Of a stretch of DNA of 64,000 nt, positions 18,298-26,709 are shown piece by piece. The notes beneath the pieces are model-generated. The model did no database searches. It saw only the letters and a list, made by a program, of their open reading frames with translations, and had not been told where the DNA came from. A program made the translations under genes and the position numbers. The first letter of the stretch is position 1. Each line of letters starts with the position of its first letter. This DNA comes from an uncultured Flavobacterium sp. (lineage in GTDB: Bacteria > Bacteroidota > Bacteroidia > Flavobacteriales > Flavobacteriaceae). Location of the stretch: the NCBI GenBank assembly GCA_937773775.1, contig CALJVL010000008.1, forward strand, positions 62,001 through 126,000, in the 5' to 3' direction.

Positions 18298-18322
18298 AAT
18301 CCCGCCTCGGCGGGATTTTTTG
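18298..18322 (+). terminator. Rho-independent terminator after the gcvH/VanZ genes
   Basis: GC-rich perfect stem AATCCCGC-CTCG-GCGGGATT followed by T residues. Confidence 0.95.
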
Positions 18323-18482
18323 GTTTAAGAATGAAGTGTTTTTTTTATTTGACATTTAATGGATTGGCTCATTGGATTAGTTTTATTTAATCACTAAATT
18401 GGCCCTTTAACAATTGTAGCTTTTTAGTAATTTTATTGGTTAAAAGAGAATATCCATATTAAACTAATGCAGATTTAATATG

Positions 18483-18490
18483 TATTTTTG
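18483..18490 (+). promoter_or_regulatory. Bacteroidota -7 box (TATTTTTG) for deoC
   Basis: Exact TAnnTTTG match 39 nt before the deoC ATG. The rest of the 18323-18529 gap is AT-rich with nothing recognisable. Confidence 0.5.
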
Positions 18491-18529
18491 TAAGCTATTG
18501 ATTATCATTATCGTGAATTTTATAAAACA

Positions 18530-19273
18530 ATGAACATCAAAGAATATTTAGACTCGACCTATTTAAAAACAGCAAGTCAGGCTGGAATTAACGAAAGCCA
18601 AAACATCCTTGTAGCTAAAAAGTTCATTCAAGAAGCTATTGACGAAAAGTTCAAGCTCATTATGATTCGCCCTGAGATGGTTTCCTTAGCTAGAAAGATG
18701 ATTACTGATGCTAATTCGAATGTTGAGATAGGAACTGTAATCGATTTTCCAGAAGGGAAGTCAGGGCTGGAGGCGAAGCTTAATGAAGCGATTCAGGCGA
18801 TTCAAGACGGTGCTGATGATTTGGATTTTGTTTGTAATTATGAAGCGTTCAAAGAAGGAAATGGTGATTTGTTAAAAGAGGAGATACTAAAATGTACCCA
18901 ATTAGGATTGGATAACAATAAAGTAGTTAAATGGATTATTGAAGTTGCAGCGTTAAATGAGAAGCAAATTATACAGCTCTCTGCCTTGGTGAAAAACGTG
19001 GTGATTTCTAATTTTAAAGAGAAAGATTATATGTCCGTTTTTGTAAAATCATCAACAGGCTTTTATCAAACTGAAAATAACTTGCCCAACGGAGCAACAG
19101 TTTTAGCTATTATGTTGATGTTAGAAAATGCATCACCACTTCCTGTAAAAGCTGCTGGTGGTGTAAGGACTTATGAGGAGGCTTTTGAGATGATTCGATT
19201 AGGGGTAAAACGAATAGGCACATCTGGAGCAAAGGCAATTGCCAAAGGGGAAAGCACGCAATCAGGATATTAA
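18530..19273 (+). CDS. deoC: Deoxyribose-phosphate aldolase
   Basis: A 247-residue class I aldolase that cleaves 2-deoxyribose-5-phosphate to acetaldehyde and glyceraldehyde-3-phosphate in deoxynucleoside catabolism. The Schiff-base lysine is Lys173 in VFVKSSTGF, and the second essential lysine is in VKAAGGVRT. The length matches the family. remB begins 19 nt downstream, so the two are probably co-transcribed, as in F. johnsoniae. Confidence 0.95.
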   Translation: MNIKEYLDSTYLKTASQAGINESQNILVAKKFIQEAIDEKFKLIMIRPEMVSLARKMITDANSNVEIGTVIDFPEGKSGLEAKLNEAIQAIQDGADDLDFVCNYEAFKEGNGDLLKEEILKCTQLGLDNNKVVKWIIEVAALNEKQIIQLSALVKNVVISNFKEKDYMSVFVKSSTGFYQTENNLPNGATVLAIMLMLENASPLPVKAAGGVRTYEEAFEMIRLGVKRIGTSGAKAIAKGESTQSGY

Positions 19274-19292
19274 ACTTTCAATCAAAATCAAT

Positions 19293-21401
19293 ATGACAAA
19301 AGGTTTGTTAATTTTATTTTTATTATTTTTTTCTTTTTTTACGTATTCTCAAAGTGGAAATATTAATTTATCCCCCGAGAGATTCCCGATTTTTCCTAAG
19401 TGTGAAAACTTAGAGTCTACGGCATTGGAAAATTGTTTTTATAATGAAGTGCAAGACTTTGTTTTTCAAAATTTTGTAGTGCCAGAAAGTCTCATAAAAA
19501 ATAATTTCTCTGGAAACATAAAAGTGCTTTTTGAGGTTGATAGCAACGGTGTTTTTAAATTGATTTATGTGAATGCTGTCGACGAGGAATTGATACTAGA
19601 GTCGAAAAGAGTCTTTGGTAAATTTCTAAAAATTACTCCACCCACTTATAACGGAAAGCCAACATATTCAAAATATAATATCACAATTTCCATACCGTTG
19701 AAGAGTTCAGAAACAATCGCTTCAGAAGTACTTGTGCGTGCTGATATTTTGCAAAGCAATAGAGAAAAACTTACGGAACTGGATAGTATTGTCTATAAAA
19801 AATATAACAACCCTGAGTTTGAAAGTCATTTAAATATTCCTTTTTCACATAGTTATTATGCGCAGTTTGACGGTGCTTTAAATAAAGTAGGCAGTAATAA
19901 TCATACAGCCTCAAAGCCATATACGTATCTGGAGGTAGCAAAATATTACGACATTAAAGCGGTGAACGATAAACTTAAGAAAAACGTTTCAGGTTGGTGG
20001 GCCAGGAAATTATGGAATGAAAATGCTGTTGAAATTCAAGGGGAGGGCTATTGGCTAACTTTGAACCCTGTATTAGATTTACAAGTGGGTAAAGCCTCGC
20101 AGAGTGATGCGTCTTATACTTATGTCAACACTCGTGCGCTTAATTTTCGTGGTGGATTAGGTGAAAAGCTTAATTTTACAACAACGGTTTTTGAAAGTCA
20201 GGGTCGTTTTGCTGATTACTTCAATCGGTATGCGCAATCCATAAGACCTGCAGGAGGTAACCCGGCAATCATTCCTGGTATAGGCATCGCTAAAAAATTC
20301 AAGACTGATTCATTTGATTTTCCCTTGGCAGAAGCCAATATAACTTTTGCCCCAAGTAAGCATATTGATTTGCAATTGGGTTATGGGAGGAATTTTATAG
20401 GCGATGGGTATCGTTCTTTATTCGAAAGTGATGGTGCTAGTCCGTACCCGTATTTTAAAATAAACACCAATTTTTGGAAAATAAAATATACGAATACCTA
20501 TATGTGGTTGAAGGATGTGCGTCCGGATGTTACCCTTGAGAGGACCTACGCGACAAAGTTTATGGCGAACCATTATTTGAGTTGGAATGTGTCAAATAAA
20601 TTGAATATTGGTTTGTTCGAATCCGTAATCTGGACCAATACTAACGATAGAGGTTTTGATGCGAGTTTTGTTAACCCAATTATATTTTATCGATCGGTGG
20701 AGTTTGCCTCGTCAGCCAGAACTGGAAATGCGTTGTTAGGTTTATCCTATAAGTACAAATGGAGCAATCAGATTAATTTTTACGGGCAGTTTCTTCTGGA
20801 TGAATTTTCTCTTGGAGATATAAAAAGTGGCGATAACAGTTGGAAAAACAAATATGGATATCAGTTGGGCGTTAAGTATTATAATGCATTTCATGTTGAC
20901 AACCTATTAGTGCAGTTAGAATACAATCATGTGCGTCCGTATGTATATTCACACAGCGTGCCTATTACTAATTATGGTCATAACAACCAAAGTATAGGAC
21001 ATCAGTGGGGTGGAAATTTCAAGGAATTTATTGCAATCGCCCGTTATCATGAAGGAAGATATTTTGCCGATGTGAAAATAACTGCAGGTACTCGTGGGCT
21101 CGATTTTGATACCGTAGAGAACAGCTATAATTATGGGGGAGATATTTATAAGGATTACGATGAAAACAGACCTTTTGATTCTGGAGTAAAAGTGGGGCAA
21201 GGCAATAAAACAGCTGTTTTTATAGCAGATATCCAAGGCGGATATTTAGTGAATCCCACAACAAATCTAAAGATTTTTGGGAGTTATATTTATAGAAGCT
21301 TTGACCCAACGATGAATACTGCATCAACTTTCAATCAAAGCACTAATTGGTTTACATTGGGATTGAGAACTGATATTTTTAATTGGTATTTTGATTATTA
21401 A
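19293..21401 (+). CDS. remB: Gliding motility protein RemB
   Basis: A 702-residue exported protein. The start is placed at the ATG at 19293 (MTKGLLILFLLFFSFFTYSQ), which begins a good signal peptide; the ORF-track start lies inside deoC. Residues about 30-150 resemble a TonB C-terminal/energy-transducer fold (GNIKVLFEVDSNGVFKL, then a paired-strand segment). The remainder is beta-rich with many aromatic strands and ends in WFTLGLRTDIFNWYFDY, fitting an outer-membrane barrel. Identity rests on the match in order to the F. johnsoniae locus (sprA-gcvH-vanZ-deoC-remB), where remB mutants glide poorly. The molecular function is unknown. Confidence 0.8.
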   Translation: MTKGLLILFLLFFSFFTYSQSGNINLSPERFPIFPKCENLESTALENCFYNEVQDFVFQNFVVPESLIKNNFSGNIKVLFEVDSNGVFKLIYVNAVDEELILESKRVFGKFLKITPPTYNGKPTYSKYNITISIPLKSSETIASEVLVRADILQSNREKLTELDSIVYKKYNNPEFESHLNIPFSHSYYAQFDGALNKVGSNNHTASKPYTYLEVAKYYDIKAVNDKLKKNVSGWWARKLWNENAVEIQGEGYWLTLNPVLDLQVGKASQSDASYTYVNTRALNFRGGLGEKLNFTTTVFESQGRFADYFNRYAQSIRPAGGNPAIIPGIGIAKKFKTDSFDFPLAEANITFAPSKHIDLQLGYGRNFIGDGYRSLFESDGASPYPYFKINTNFWKIKYTNTYMWLKDVRPDVTLERTYATKFMANHYLSWNVSNKLNIGLFESVIWTNTNDRGFDASFVNPIIFYRSVEFASSARTGNALLGLSYKYKWSNQINFYGQFLLDEFSLGDIKSGDNSWKNKYGYQLGVKYYNAFHVDNLLVQLEYNHVRPYVYSHSVPITNYGHNNQSIGHQWGGNFKEFIAIARYHEGRYFADVKITAGTRGLDFDTVENSYNYGGDIYKDYDENRPFDSGVKVGQGNKTAVFIADIQGGYLVNPTTNLKIFGSYIYRSFDPTMNTASTFNQSTNWFTLGLRTDIFNWYFDY

Positions 21402-21536
21402 TATATTAGTTTAAAATTCAAACGTTTAGAAATGTAAATTTAACCCTAGATTTTGCAATTATGGGCGCTGTGTTTATCTACCGATATTAGTAAAAAAAAA
21501 TCTAAATTCTACGTTATAATTTCAGCGTGTAATGTG

Positions 21537-21544
21537 TACCTTTG
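21537..21544 (+). promoter_or_regulatory. Bacteroidota -7 box (TACCTTTG) for the cytochrome oxidase genes
   Basis: Textbook TAnnTTTG sequence 20 nt before the ctaB ATG. The remainder of the 163-nt gap after remB shows no gene. Confidence 0.7.
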
Positions 21545-21564
21545 CAGAAGTTTTATAAAACCTC

Positions 21565-22479
21565 ATGAAAATCGCATTGAATACTACGTCAAACACATTT
21601 TCCCTTAAAACGGTTTTTTTTGATTTTAAAGAAATCACGAAGGCAGGACTGGCAATCAGTGTTTTATTTTCCTCGATTGCGGGTTACTTTCTGGGCTTTA
21701 ACGATCAACAGCCTTTTCAATGGTCTGTTTTAATAATGCTTGCCATTGGCGGTTATTGTATGGTAGGAGCTTCTAATGCTTTTAATCAAGTTATTGAGAA
21801 AGATTTAGATGCTTTAATGAACAGAACTAAAAATCGGCCCGTTCCAGCTGGAAGAATGTCCCCTACGACTGCGCTACTGATAGCGAGTTTGTTGACTATA
21901 ATCGGAATTTCTTTGTTATATATGATTAATCCCAAAACAGCAATGTTTGGTGCGATTTCTATATTTTTATATACAAGTGTCTATACACCATTGAAGACTG
22001 TGACATCGTTGTCTGTTTTTGTCGGTGCTTTTCCCGGGGCGATCCCTTTTATGTTAGGCTGGGTTGCGGCTACTGGGGATTTTGGAATAGAGGCTGGAAC
22101 TTTATTTTTGATTCAGTTTTTCTGGCAGTTCCCGCACTTTTGGGCAATTGGTTGGTTTTTATATGAAGATTATGAAAGAGCAGGTTTTTTCATGCTTCCT
22201 ACAGGGAAGAGAGATAAAGGTACGGCGCTACAGGTGATTTTATATACCGTCTGGCTAGTTATATCCTCGTTATTACCCGCTCTGGGTTATACAGGTAAAT
22301 TATTCATGTCGCCTATTGCTGCGGTGGTTGTTTTTTTACTGGGTCTTTGGATGCTTTACTATGCCGTGCAACTATACAAATTGAGAAGTGCAAAAGCAGC
22401 AAGGACTTTGATGCTGGTAAGTGTTTCGTATATCACTTTGTTACAATTCGTTTATATAATTGATAAATTTTTGAGATAA
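21565..22479 (+). CDS. ctaB: Protoheme IX farnesyltransferase (heme O synthase)
   Basis: A 304-residue UbiA-family prenyltransferase with about nine transmembrane helices. The signature NAFNQVIEKDLDALMNRTKN contains the Asp-rich prenyl-diphosphate/Mg site, followed by RPVPAGRMSP. A second conserved segment is YEDYERAGFFMLP. It adds a farnesyl group to heme B to form heme O for the oxidase. It is first in a run of oxidase genes, and subunit III starts 2 nt after its stop. Confidence 0.95.
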   Translation: MKIALNTTSNTFSLKTVFFDFKEITKAGLAISVLFSSIAGYFLGFNDQQPFQWSVLIMLAIGGYCMVGASNAFNQVIEKDLDALMNRTKNRPVPAGRMSPTTALLIASLLTIIGISLLYMINPKTAMFGAISIFLYTSVYTPLKTVTSLSVFVGAFPGAIPFMLGWVAATGDFGIEAGTLFLIQFFWQFPHFWAIGWFLYEDYERAGFFMLPTGKRDKGTALQVILYTVWLVISSLLPALGYTGKLFMSPIAAVVVFLLGLWMLYYAVQLYKLRSAKAARTLMLVSVSYITLLQFVYIIDKFLR

Positions 22480-22481
22480 TT

Positions 22482-23069
22482 ATGGATATTACAATGACAA
22501 AAGACGAGCATAAAGCGAGGACGGCGAGATCATACAAATTGATTTTGTTGTTTGCTATGGTCAGCATGACTATGATGTTTGCGGGACTTACAAGTGCGTT
22601 CGTGGTGAGCAAATCTAGGGTGGATTGGTTAAAGGATTTTGAATTGCCTACTGCGTTTTATTACAGTACTCTGGTGATTTTGGGTTGCAGTGTTACTTTT
22701 CATTTAGCTAAAAAAGCCATTCAAAAAGACAATAAAGCTGGCACAACTACATTTCTTTTTGCTACTTTAGCCATGGGAATATTATTTGTGATTTTGCAGT
22801 TTGTGGGGTTTGGCCAAATTGTAGAGAACGGCTATTATTTTACAGGAGCTGAGAGTTCAATTACAACTACATTTCTTTACATCGTGACGGTTGTGCACTT
22901 GATTCACCTAGCAGGTGGGTTGATTTCACTTCTAATTGTAATTTATAATCATTTTAAACAAAAATACAATTCGAGTCAAACTCTTGGAATAGAACTAGGT
23001 GCGATGTACTGGCACTTTCTTGATTTCTTGTGGGTTTATTTATTTGTATTTTTATATTTCTTTAAATAA
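22482..23069 (+). CDS. Cytochrome c oxidase subunit III (short form)
   Basis: A 195-residue membrane protein with five to six helices. The C-terminal half has HLIHLAGGLISLL and ends YWHFLDFLWVYLFVFLYFFK, the conserved closing helix of COX3/CyoC proteins. It assists the oxidase core but carries no metal centre. An alternative start is the second Met (MTKDEH). A second, longer subunit III gene follows immediately; such pairs are common in Bacteroidota oxidase clusters, whose subunits I and II are often elsewhere (none in this window). Confidence 0.9.
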   Translation: MDITMTKDEHKARTARSYKLILLFAMVSMTMMFAGLTSAFVVSKSRVDWLKDFELPTAFYYSTLVILGCSVTFHLAKKAIQKDNKAGTTTFLFATLAMGILFVILQFVGFGQIVENGYYFTGAESSITTTFLYIVTVVHLIHLAGGLISLLIVIYNHFKQKYNSSQTLGIELGAMYWHFLDFLWVYLFVFLYFFK

Positions 23070-23111
23070 GAAAAAAACGTAAATTTGGGAACTTTTTAAC
23101 GAATAACTTTT

Positions 23112-24140
23112 ATGGGATCGACAGTTACTACTGCAAATACTGAAGAAAAAACTTGGGGAGGTGGCAATGAGCCAATGGGAGCGAGTTATGGTAAATTAAT
23201 GATGTGGTTTTTTATCGTATCTGATGCTTTAACGTTCTCTGGATTTTTAGCAGCCTATGGTTTTTCTAGATTTAAATTTATCGAAACGTGGCCTTTGGCA
23301 GATGAAGTGTTTACTCATTTCCCCTTCATGCACGGCGTTTCTGCGCCAATGTATTATGTGGCGTTAATGACTTTTATTTTAATTTTTTCATCTGTAACGA
23401 TGGTTTTGGCTGTTGACGCAGGTCATCAAATGAAAAAGGACAAAGTTGTTGTTTATATGTTTTTGACCATTGTTGGTGGTATGATATTCGTAGGTTCACA
23501 AGCTTGGGAATGGAATAATTTCATTAAAGGCGAATACGGTGCGATCGAGACAAAGGGAGGTAGTTTACTTCAGTTTGTTGACAAAGACGGACATCGTGTC
23601 GCACTTGATGATTTTTCTGAGAACTTTCATTCAGAAAGAGAGCAGTTGACAAGCAATAAAGGAAAGTGGTTTATGAGTGAGCCTTCTTTACCATCCTACT
23701 CGGTAGCAGAGGTTCAGGCTGGTTTTAAAGCGCATCCCGATCTACTGATAAGAACGGAGGTTATTTATGAAGCAGATGAGGCAACGATGAAAGATGCCAA
23801 AATCAATCATGAATTAACTAAAATTAGGCACAAAACAATTCTGACAAGAGAAGAGTCTTTGTTGAGGTTAGGACAGGCTACCTATGTTGTTGAAGGTGCT
23901 AATTTGATAAGAAACGAATATGGGAGTAAATTATTTGCTGATTTCTTTTTCTTTATAACAGGTTTTCACGGTTTTCACGTTTTTTCAGGTGTAATTATAA
24001 ACATAATTATATTTTTTAATGTACTTATTGGTACCTACGAAAAAAGAGGCAGTTATGAAATGGTAGAGAAAGTTGGTTTGTACTGGCACTTTGTCGATTT
24101 AGTTTGGGTATTCGTTTTTACAGTATTTTATCTAGTTTAA
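23112..24140 (+). CDS. Cytochrome c oxidase subunit III (long form with hydrophilic insertion)
   Basis: A 342-residue COX3 homologue. Helices typical of the family surround a hydrophilic stretch (about residues 140-270) rich in charged residues, not present in the shorter neighbour. After it come GFHGFHVFSG and the closing YWHFVDLVWVFVFTVFYLV motif, which mark the family clearly. It is likely part of the same oxidase as the neighbouring genes. The insertion faces one side of the membrane between helices and may contact another subunit; this is inference. Confidence 0.9.
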   Translation: MGSTVTTANTEEKTWGGGNEPMGASYGKLMMWFFIVSDALTFSGFLAAYGFSRFKFIETWPLADEVFTHFPFMHGVSAPMYYVALMTFILIFSSVTMVLAVDAGHQMKKDKVVVYMFLTIVGGMIFVGSQAWEWNNFIKGEYGAIETKGGSLLQFVDKDGHRVALDDFSENFHSEREQLTSNKGKWFMSEPSLPSYSVAEVQAGFKAHPDLLIRTEVIYEADEATMKDAKINHELTKIRHKTILTREESLLRLGQATYVVEGANLIRNEYGSKLFADFFFFITGFHGFHVFSGVIINIIIFFNVLIGTYEKRGSYEMVEKVGLYWHFVDLVWVFVFTVFYLV

Positions 24141-24158
24141 TTTTTAAAGATTATTATT

Positions 24159-24509
24159 ATGTCACACGTACATGTATCAAATACAAGTAGAATTTGGAAG
24201 GTTTTTGGAATATTATCTGCGGTTACAATTATAGAGGTTATTCTAGGAATTCTTAAACCAGAAGTTTTACACTTAAATTATTTCATGGGAATGAATTTAC
24301 TAAACTGGATATTTTATGCTCTAACTATATACAAGGCGTACTATATTGTATTCGCTTTTATGCATATGGAGGGAGAAAAAAGTAGCCTAAGATCAGCAGT
24401 TGTTCTGCCTGTCATATTTTTAATATTATATTTACTTTTTATATTATTGACAGAAGGTAATTATATATATGGGGTTTTTAAAAATTCGACTATTAAATGG
24501 AATTTTTAA
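24159..24509 (+). CDS. Cytochrome c oxidase subunit IV-type (CyoD/COX4-pro-like) protein
   Basis: A 116-residue protein with three hydrophobic helices (about 12-30, 45-70, 80-105) and the family turn YIVFAFMHMEGEKSSLR between the second and third. Members are small accessory subunits stabilising heme-copper oxidases. It is the last gene of the ctaB-COX3-COX3-COX4 run and is followed by a terminator. Confidence 0.88.
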   Translation: MSHVHVSNTSRIWKVFGILSAVTIIEVILGILKPEVLHLNYFMGMNLLNWIFYALTIYKAYYIVFAFMHMEGEKSSLRSAVVLPVIFLILYLLFILLTEGNYIYGVFKNSTIKWNF

Positions 24510-24523
24510 CAAAATATTAATTC

Positions 24524-24558
24524 AAAAAAAGGGTACGCATTGCGTGCCTTTTTTTATT
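24524..24558 (+). terminator. Terminator after the oxidase subunit genes
   Basis: Stem AAAAAAGGGTACGC paired with GCGTGCCTTTTTT (one bulged G and one wobble), a very short loop and a T run. The T run overlaps the -7 box of the next gene. Confidence 0.85.
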
Positions 24559-24562
24559 TTTG
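24555..24562 (+). promoter_or_regulatory. Bacteroidota -7 box (TATTTTTG) for the SCO gene group
   Basis: Exact TAnnTTTG, 25 nt before the ATG at 24588. It shares bases with the U-tract of the preceding terminator. Confidence 0.6.
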
Positions 24563-24587
24563 CACTTTAAATTTCAGTACCGCTACA

Positions 24588-25229
24588 ATGAAAAAAAATA
24601 TTGTTCTTTTTGTTCTTTTTGTATTGCCAATTGTTGCTTATCTTTTTTTTGCATCCGGTGTTAATAGCTTTACAAAACTGCCCATGATCACTCCAAGCAT
24701 TCCTGATTTTGGGGATTGGGAAACTTTGAATAATGAAAAAGTTAGTCTGGACAATAAAATCACCATTTTGGGTTTTGCTGGCACCGATGTAGTTAAACAC
24801 AGAGGGAACTTATTCAATCTTAACGAGAAAATTTATCAACGGTATCATACTTTTAAGGACTTGCAGTTCGTTATGGTCTGCCCTTTAGGAACAGAAGATG
24901 ATATTAAGAGTATTATGGATGCATTAGATGAATTTACTGATGTGTCGCAATGGCATTTTGTTTTTACTACCCCAGAACAAATTAATGAATATTACAGCCA
25001 GTTAAAACTAGTTGGGAAATTGGATAAAAACTCTGGTACCTCTGATGTCTATATTGTTGACAAAAAGCGAAATCTTAGAGGTAGGAAAGAAAAGAAGGGT
25101 TATAAAGAGGGCTATGATACTTTTCATCCCGCCGAATTGAGTAATGAGATGTTAGATGATTTTAAGGTGATTCTTTACGAATATCGTGCTGCACTCAAGA
25201 AAAATAATAATGCCACAAAGCAACTTTAA
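24588..25229 (+). CDS. SCO/thioredoxin-fold-like membrane protein lacking the copper ligands
   Basis: A 213-residue protein with an N-terminal membrane anchor (IVLFVLFVLPIVAYLFF). The ORF-track start at 24540 is within the terminator/promoter, so the ATG at 24588 is used. By eye it aligns along its length with the SCO protein encoded next: ILGFAGTDVVKH corresponds to LEFFFTTCPSIC, and DVYIVDKKRNLRGR to LFALVDKNGNFRCR. The CxxxC copper site is replaced by D67xxxH71, and the histidine of FEHSG is absent. It cannot be a classical copper chaperone. It may be a structural or regulatory paralogue in oxidase assembly. The function is unknown. Confidence 0.75.
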   Translation: MKKNIVLFVLFVLPIVAYLFFASGVNSFTKLPMITPSIPDFGDWETLNNEKVSLDNKITILGFAGTDVVKHRGNLFNLNEKIYQRYHTFKDLQFVMVCPLGTEDDIKSIMDALDEFTDVSQWHFVFTTPEQINEYYSQLKLVGKLDKNSGTSDVYIVDKKRNLRGRKEKKGYKEGYDTFHPAELSNEMLDDFKVILYEYRAALKKNNNATKQL

Positions 25230-25240
25230 AGTTATAGTTT

Positions 25241-25927
25241 ATGTTTAAAAATAAATCTTACATCGGTATTTCATTTATAATTCTCATTTTTGGAATTTAT
25301 GCAGTTCCCAAGATTATTTCAAGGATACAAAATAATGAAATTGTACAAGGGGATCGTTTGGACCTAGTGACGGGAGGAAATAAAGAGGGCGAGAAGTTGA
25401 CGAAAATAGGACCCGCACCAAAATTTGAGTTGCTTAACCAGAACAATATAAAAATCAGCAATGAGACCTACCTTGGAAAAGTGTACGTGTTGGAATTTTT
25501 CTTTACTACTTGTCCATCAATTTGTCCAAAAATGAATCAAAGTATGCTGTTGATTGAGAAAAAGTTTTTTGGCAATCCAAATTTCGGAATAGTTTCGATC
25601 ACGATTGACCCGTCTCACGATACACCAGCCGTTTTGGAAGCGCATTTGGAGTTATTAGGTGTCAAGTCTTCAAACTGGAATTTCCTGACAGGCGATAGAG
25701 AGTATATATTTAATTTGGCTAACAAAGGCTTTAACCTATATGCAGGAGAGAATAGTAATGTAAAGGGAGGTTTCGAGCATTCAGGTTTGTTCGCTTTAGT
25801 TGACAAAAATGGAAATTTTCGTTGCAGGAAGGATGACTTTGGTAATCCGATCTTGTATTATGATGGTTTAGAGAAAAAAGGAGTAAGGGATATACAGCAA
25901 GACATAGCAATATTATTAAAAGAATAA
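25241..25927 (+). CDS. SCO1/SenC family copper chaperone for cytochrome oxidase
   Basis: A 228-residue protein anchored by an N-terminal helix, with a periplasmic thioredoxin fold. The copper ligands are present: C91 and C95 in TTCPSIC and H180 in FEHSG. It delivers copper to the CuA site of oxidase subunit II or acts as its thiol reductant. It lies 11 nt after the ligand-less paralogue and 2 nt before a DUF420 protein, all in the same direction as the oxidase genes. Confidence 0.95.
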   Translation: MFKNKSYIGISFIILIFGIYAVPKIISRIQNNEIVQGDRLDLVTGGNKEGEKLTKIGPAPKFELLNQNNIKISNETYLGKVYVLEFFFTTCPSICPKMNQSMLLIEKKFFGNPNFGIVSITIDPSHDTPAVLEAHLELLGVKSSNWNFLTGDREYIFNLANKGFNLYAGENSNVKGGFEHSGLFALVDKNGNFRCRKDDFGNPILYYDGLEKKGVRDIQQDIAILLKE

Positions 25928-25929
25928 AA

Positions 25930-26469
25930 ATGGAAAATAGTTCTCTTGAAAAAAAGTATAGTAGTTTAATAATAGTGGTTTCGGTTGTGATCCCAATTGC
26001 GGTTGCGCTGCTTTTTACAGTTAAATTAAAAGATTTTGGTATACAAGTTACACCGCTTTCGTTTTTACCTCCAATTTACGCTGCAATAAACGGGCTAACG
26101 GCTGTAGTTTTAGTTGCAGGTGTCTTAGCTATTAAAAACGGAAAACGCCAACTCCACCAGCGATTTATGACGACAGCAATTGCACTTTCTCTTGCTTTTT
26201 TAGTGATGTATATTGCCTATCACATGACCACGGACTCTACTAAATTTGGAGGTGAAGGAATCATTAAATATGTTTACTTCTTCATACTTATTACGCATAT
26301 TATCTTGTCTATAATTGTTATTCCTTTAGTTTTGGTTACATATGTTCGCGCTATAGCGGAAGTATTCGATAAACATAAGAAAATTGCCAAAATTACTTTT
26401 CCTATTTGGCTATATGTTGCCGTTACTGGCGTTGTAGTATTTTTAATGATATCTCCATATTATGTTTAG
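25930..26469 (+). CDS. DUF420 family membrane protein (CtaM-like)
   Basis: A 179-residue protein with five transmembrane segments. Conserved family features are LPPIYAAINGLTA, the HQRFMTTA loop, an AYHMTT helix end and two further histidines in the ITHIILS helix. DUF420 members accompany cytochrome oxidase and SCO genes, and CtaM of Gram-positives is needed for oxidase maturation. The start is 2 nt after the SCO stop, and the end overlaps the next small gene by 8 nt. Confidence 0.9.
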   Translation: MENSSLEKKYSSLIIVVSVVIPIAVALLFTVKLKDFGIQVTPLSFLPPIYAAINGLTAVVLVAGVLAIKNGKRQLHQRFMTTAIALSLAFLVMYIAYHMTTDSTKFGGEGIIKYVYFFILITHIILSIIVIPLVLVTYVRAIAEVFDKHKKIAKITFPIWLYVAVTGVVVFLMISPYYV

Positions 26470-26698
26470 TAAAAGTAAATTACAGACTTGTTTTGTACTC
26501 ATAACTCTATTTGCTCTTTCTATTTCGGCTAATGCACAATGTGCAATGTGTCGCGCTGCGTTGGGTGGTGACGGGAATAAAATTCAAGCTCAAGCAGTAA
26601 ATGATGGAATTGTGTATTTAATGATGATTCCTTATGTTTTAGTAGCAGGTGTTGGTTTTGCCGTTTATAGATTATACAAAAAGAAGAAGGCAGAATAA
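26462..26698 (+). CDS. Small membrane protein with CxxC motif, oxidase-cluster associated
   Basis: 78 residues: a signal peptide or first helix (LQTCFVLITLFALSISANAQ), a short exported segment with CAMCRAALGG, then one helix (VYLMMIPYVLVAGVGFAVYRL) and a basic tail. The two cysteines sit directly after the cleavage site, in the periplasm, where they could bind copper or exchange disulfides. It overlaps the DUF420 gene and so belongs to the SCO transcription unit. It matches no family I can name. The convergent DUF4403 gene ends only 11 nt away. Confidence 0.8.
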   Translation: MFSKSKLQTCFVLITLFALSISANAQCAMCRAALGGDGNKIQAQAVNDGIVYLMMIPYVLVAGVGFAVYRLYKKKKAE

Positions 26699-26709
26699 TT
26701 TTTGAGCAG

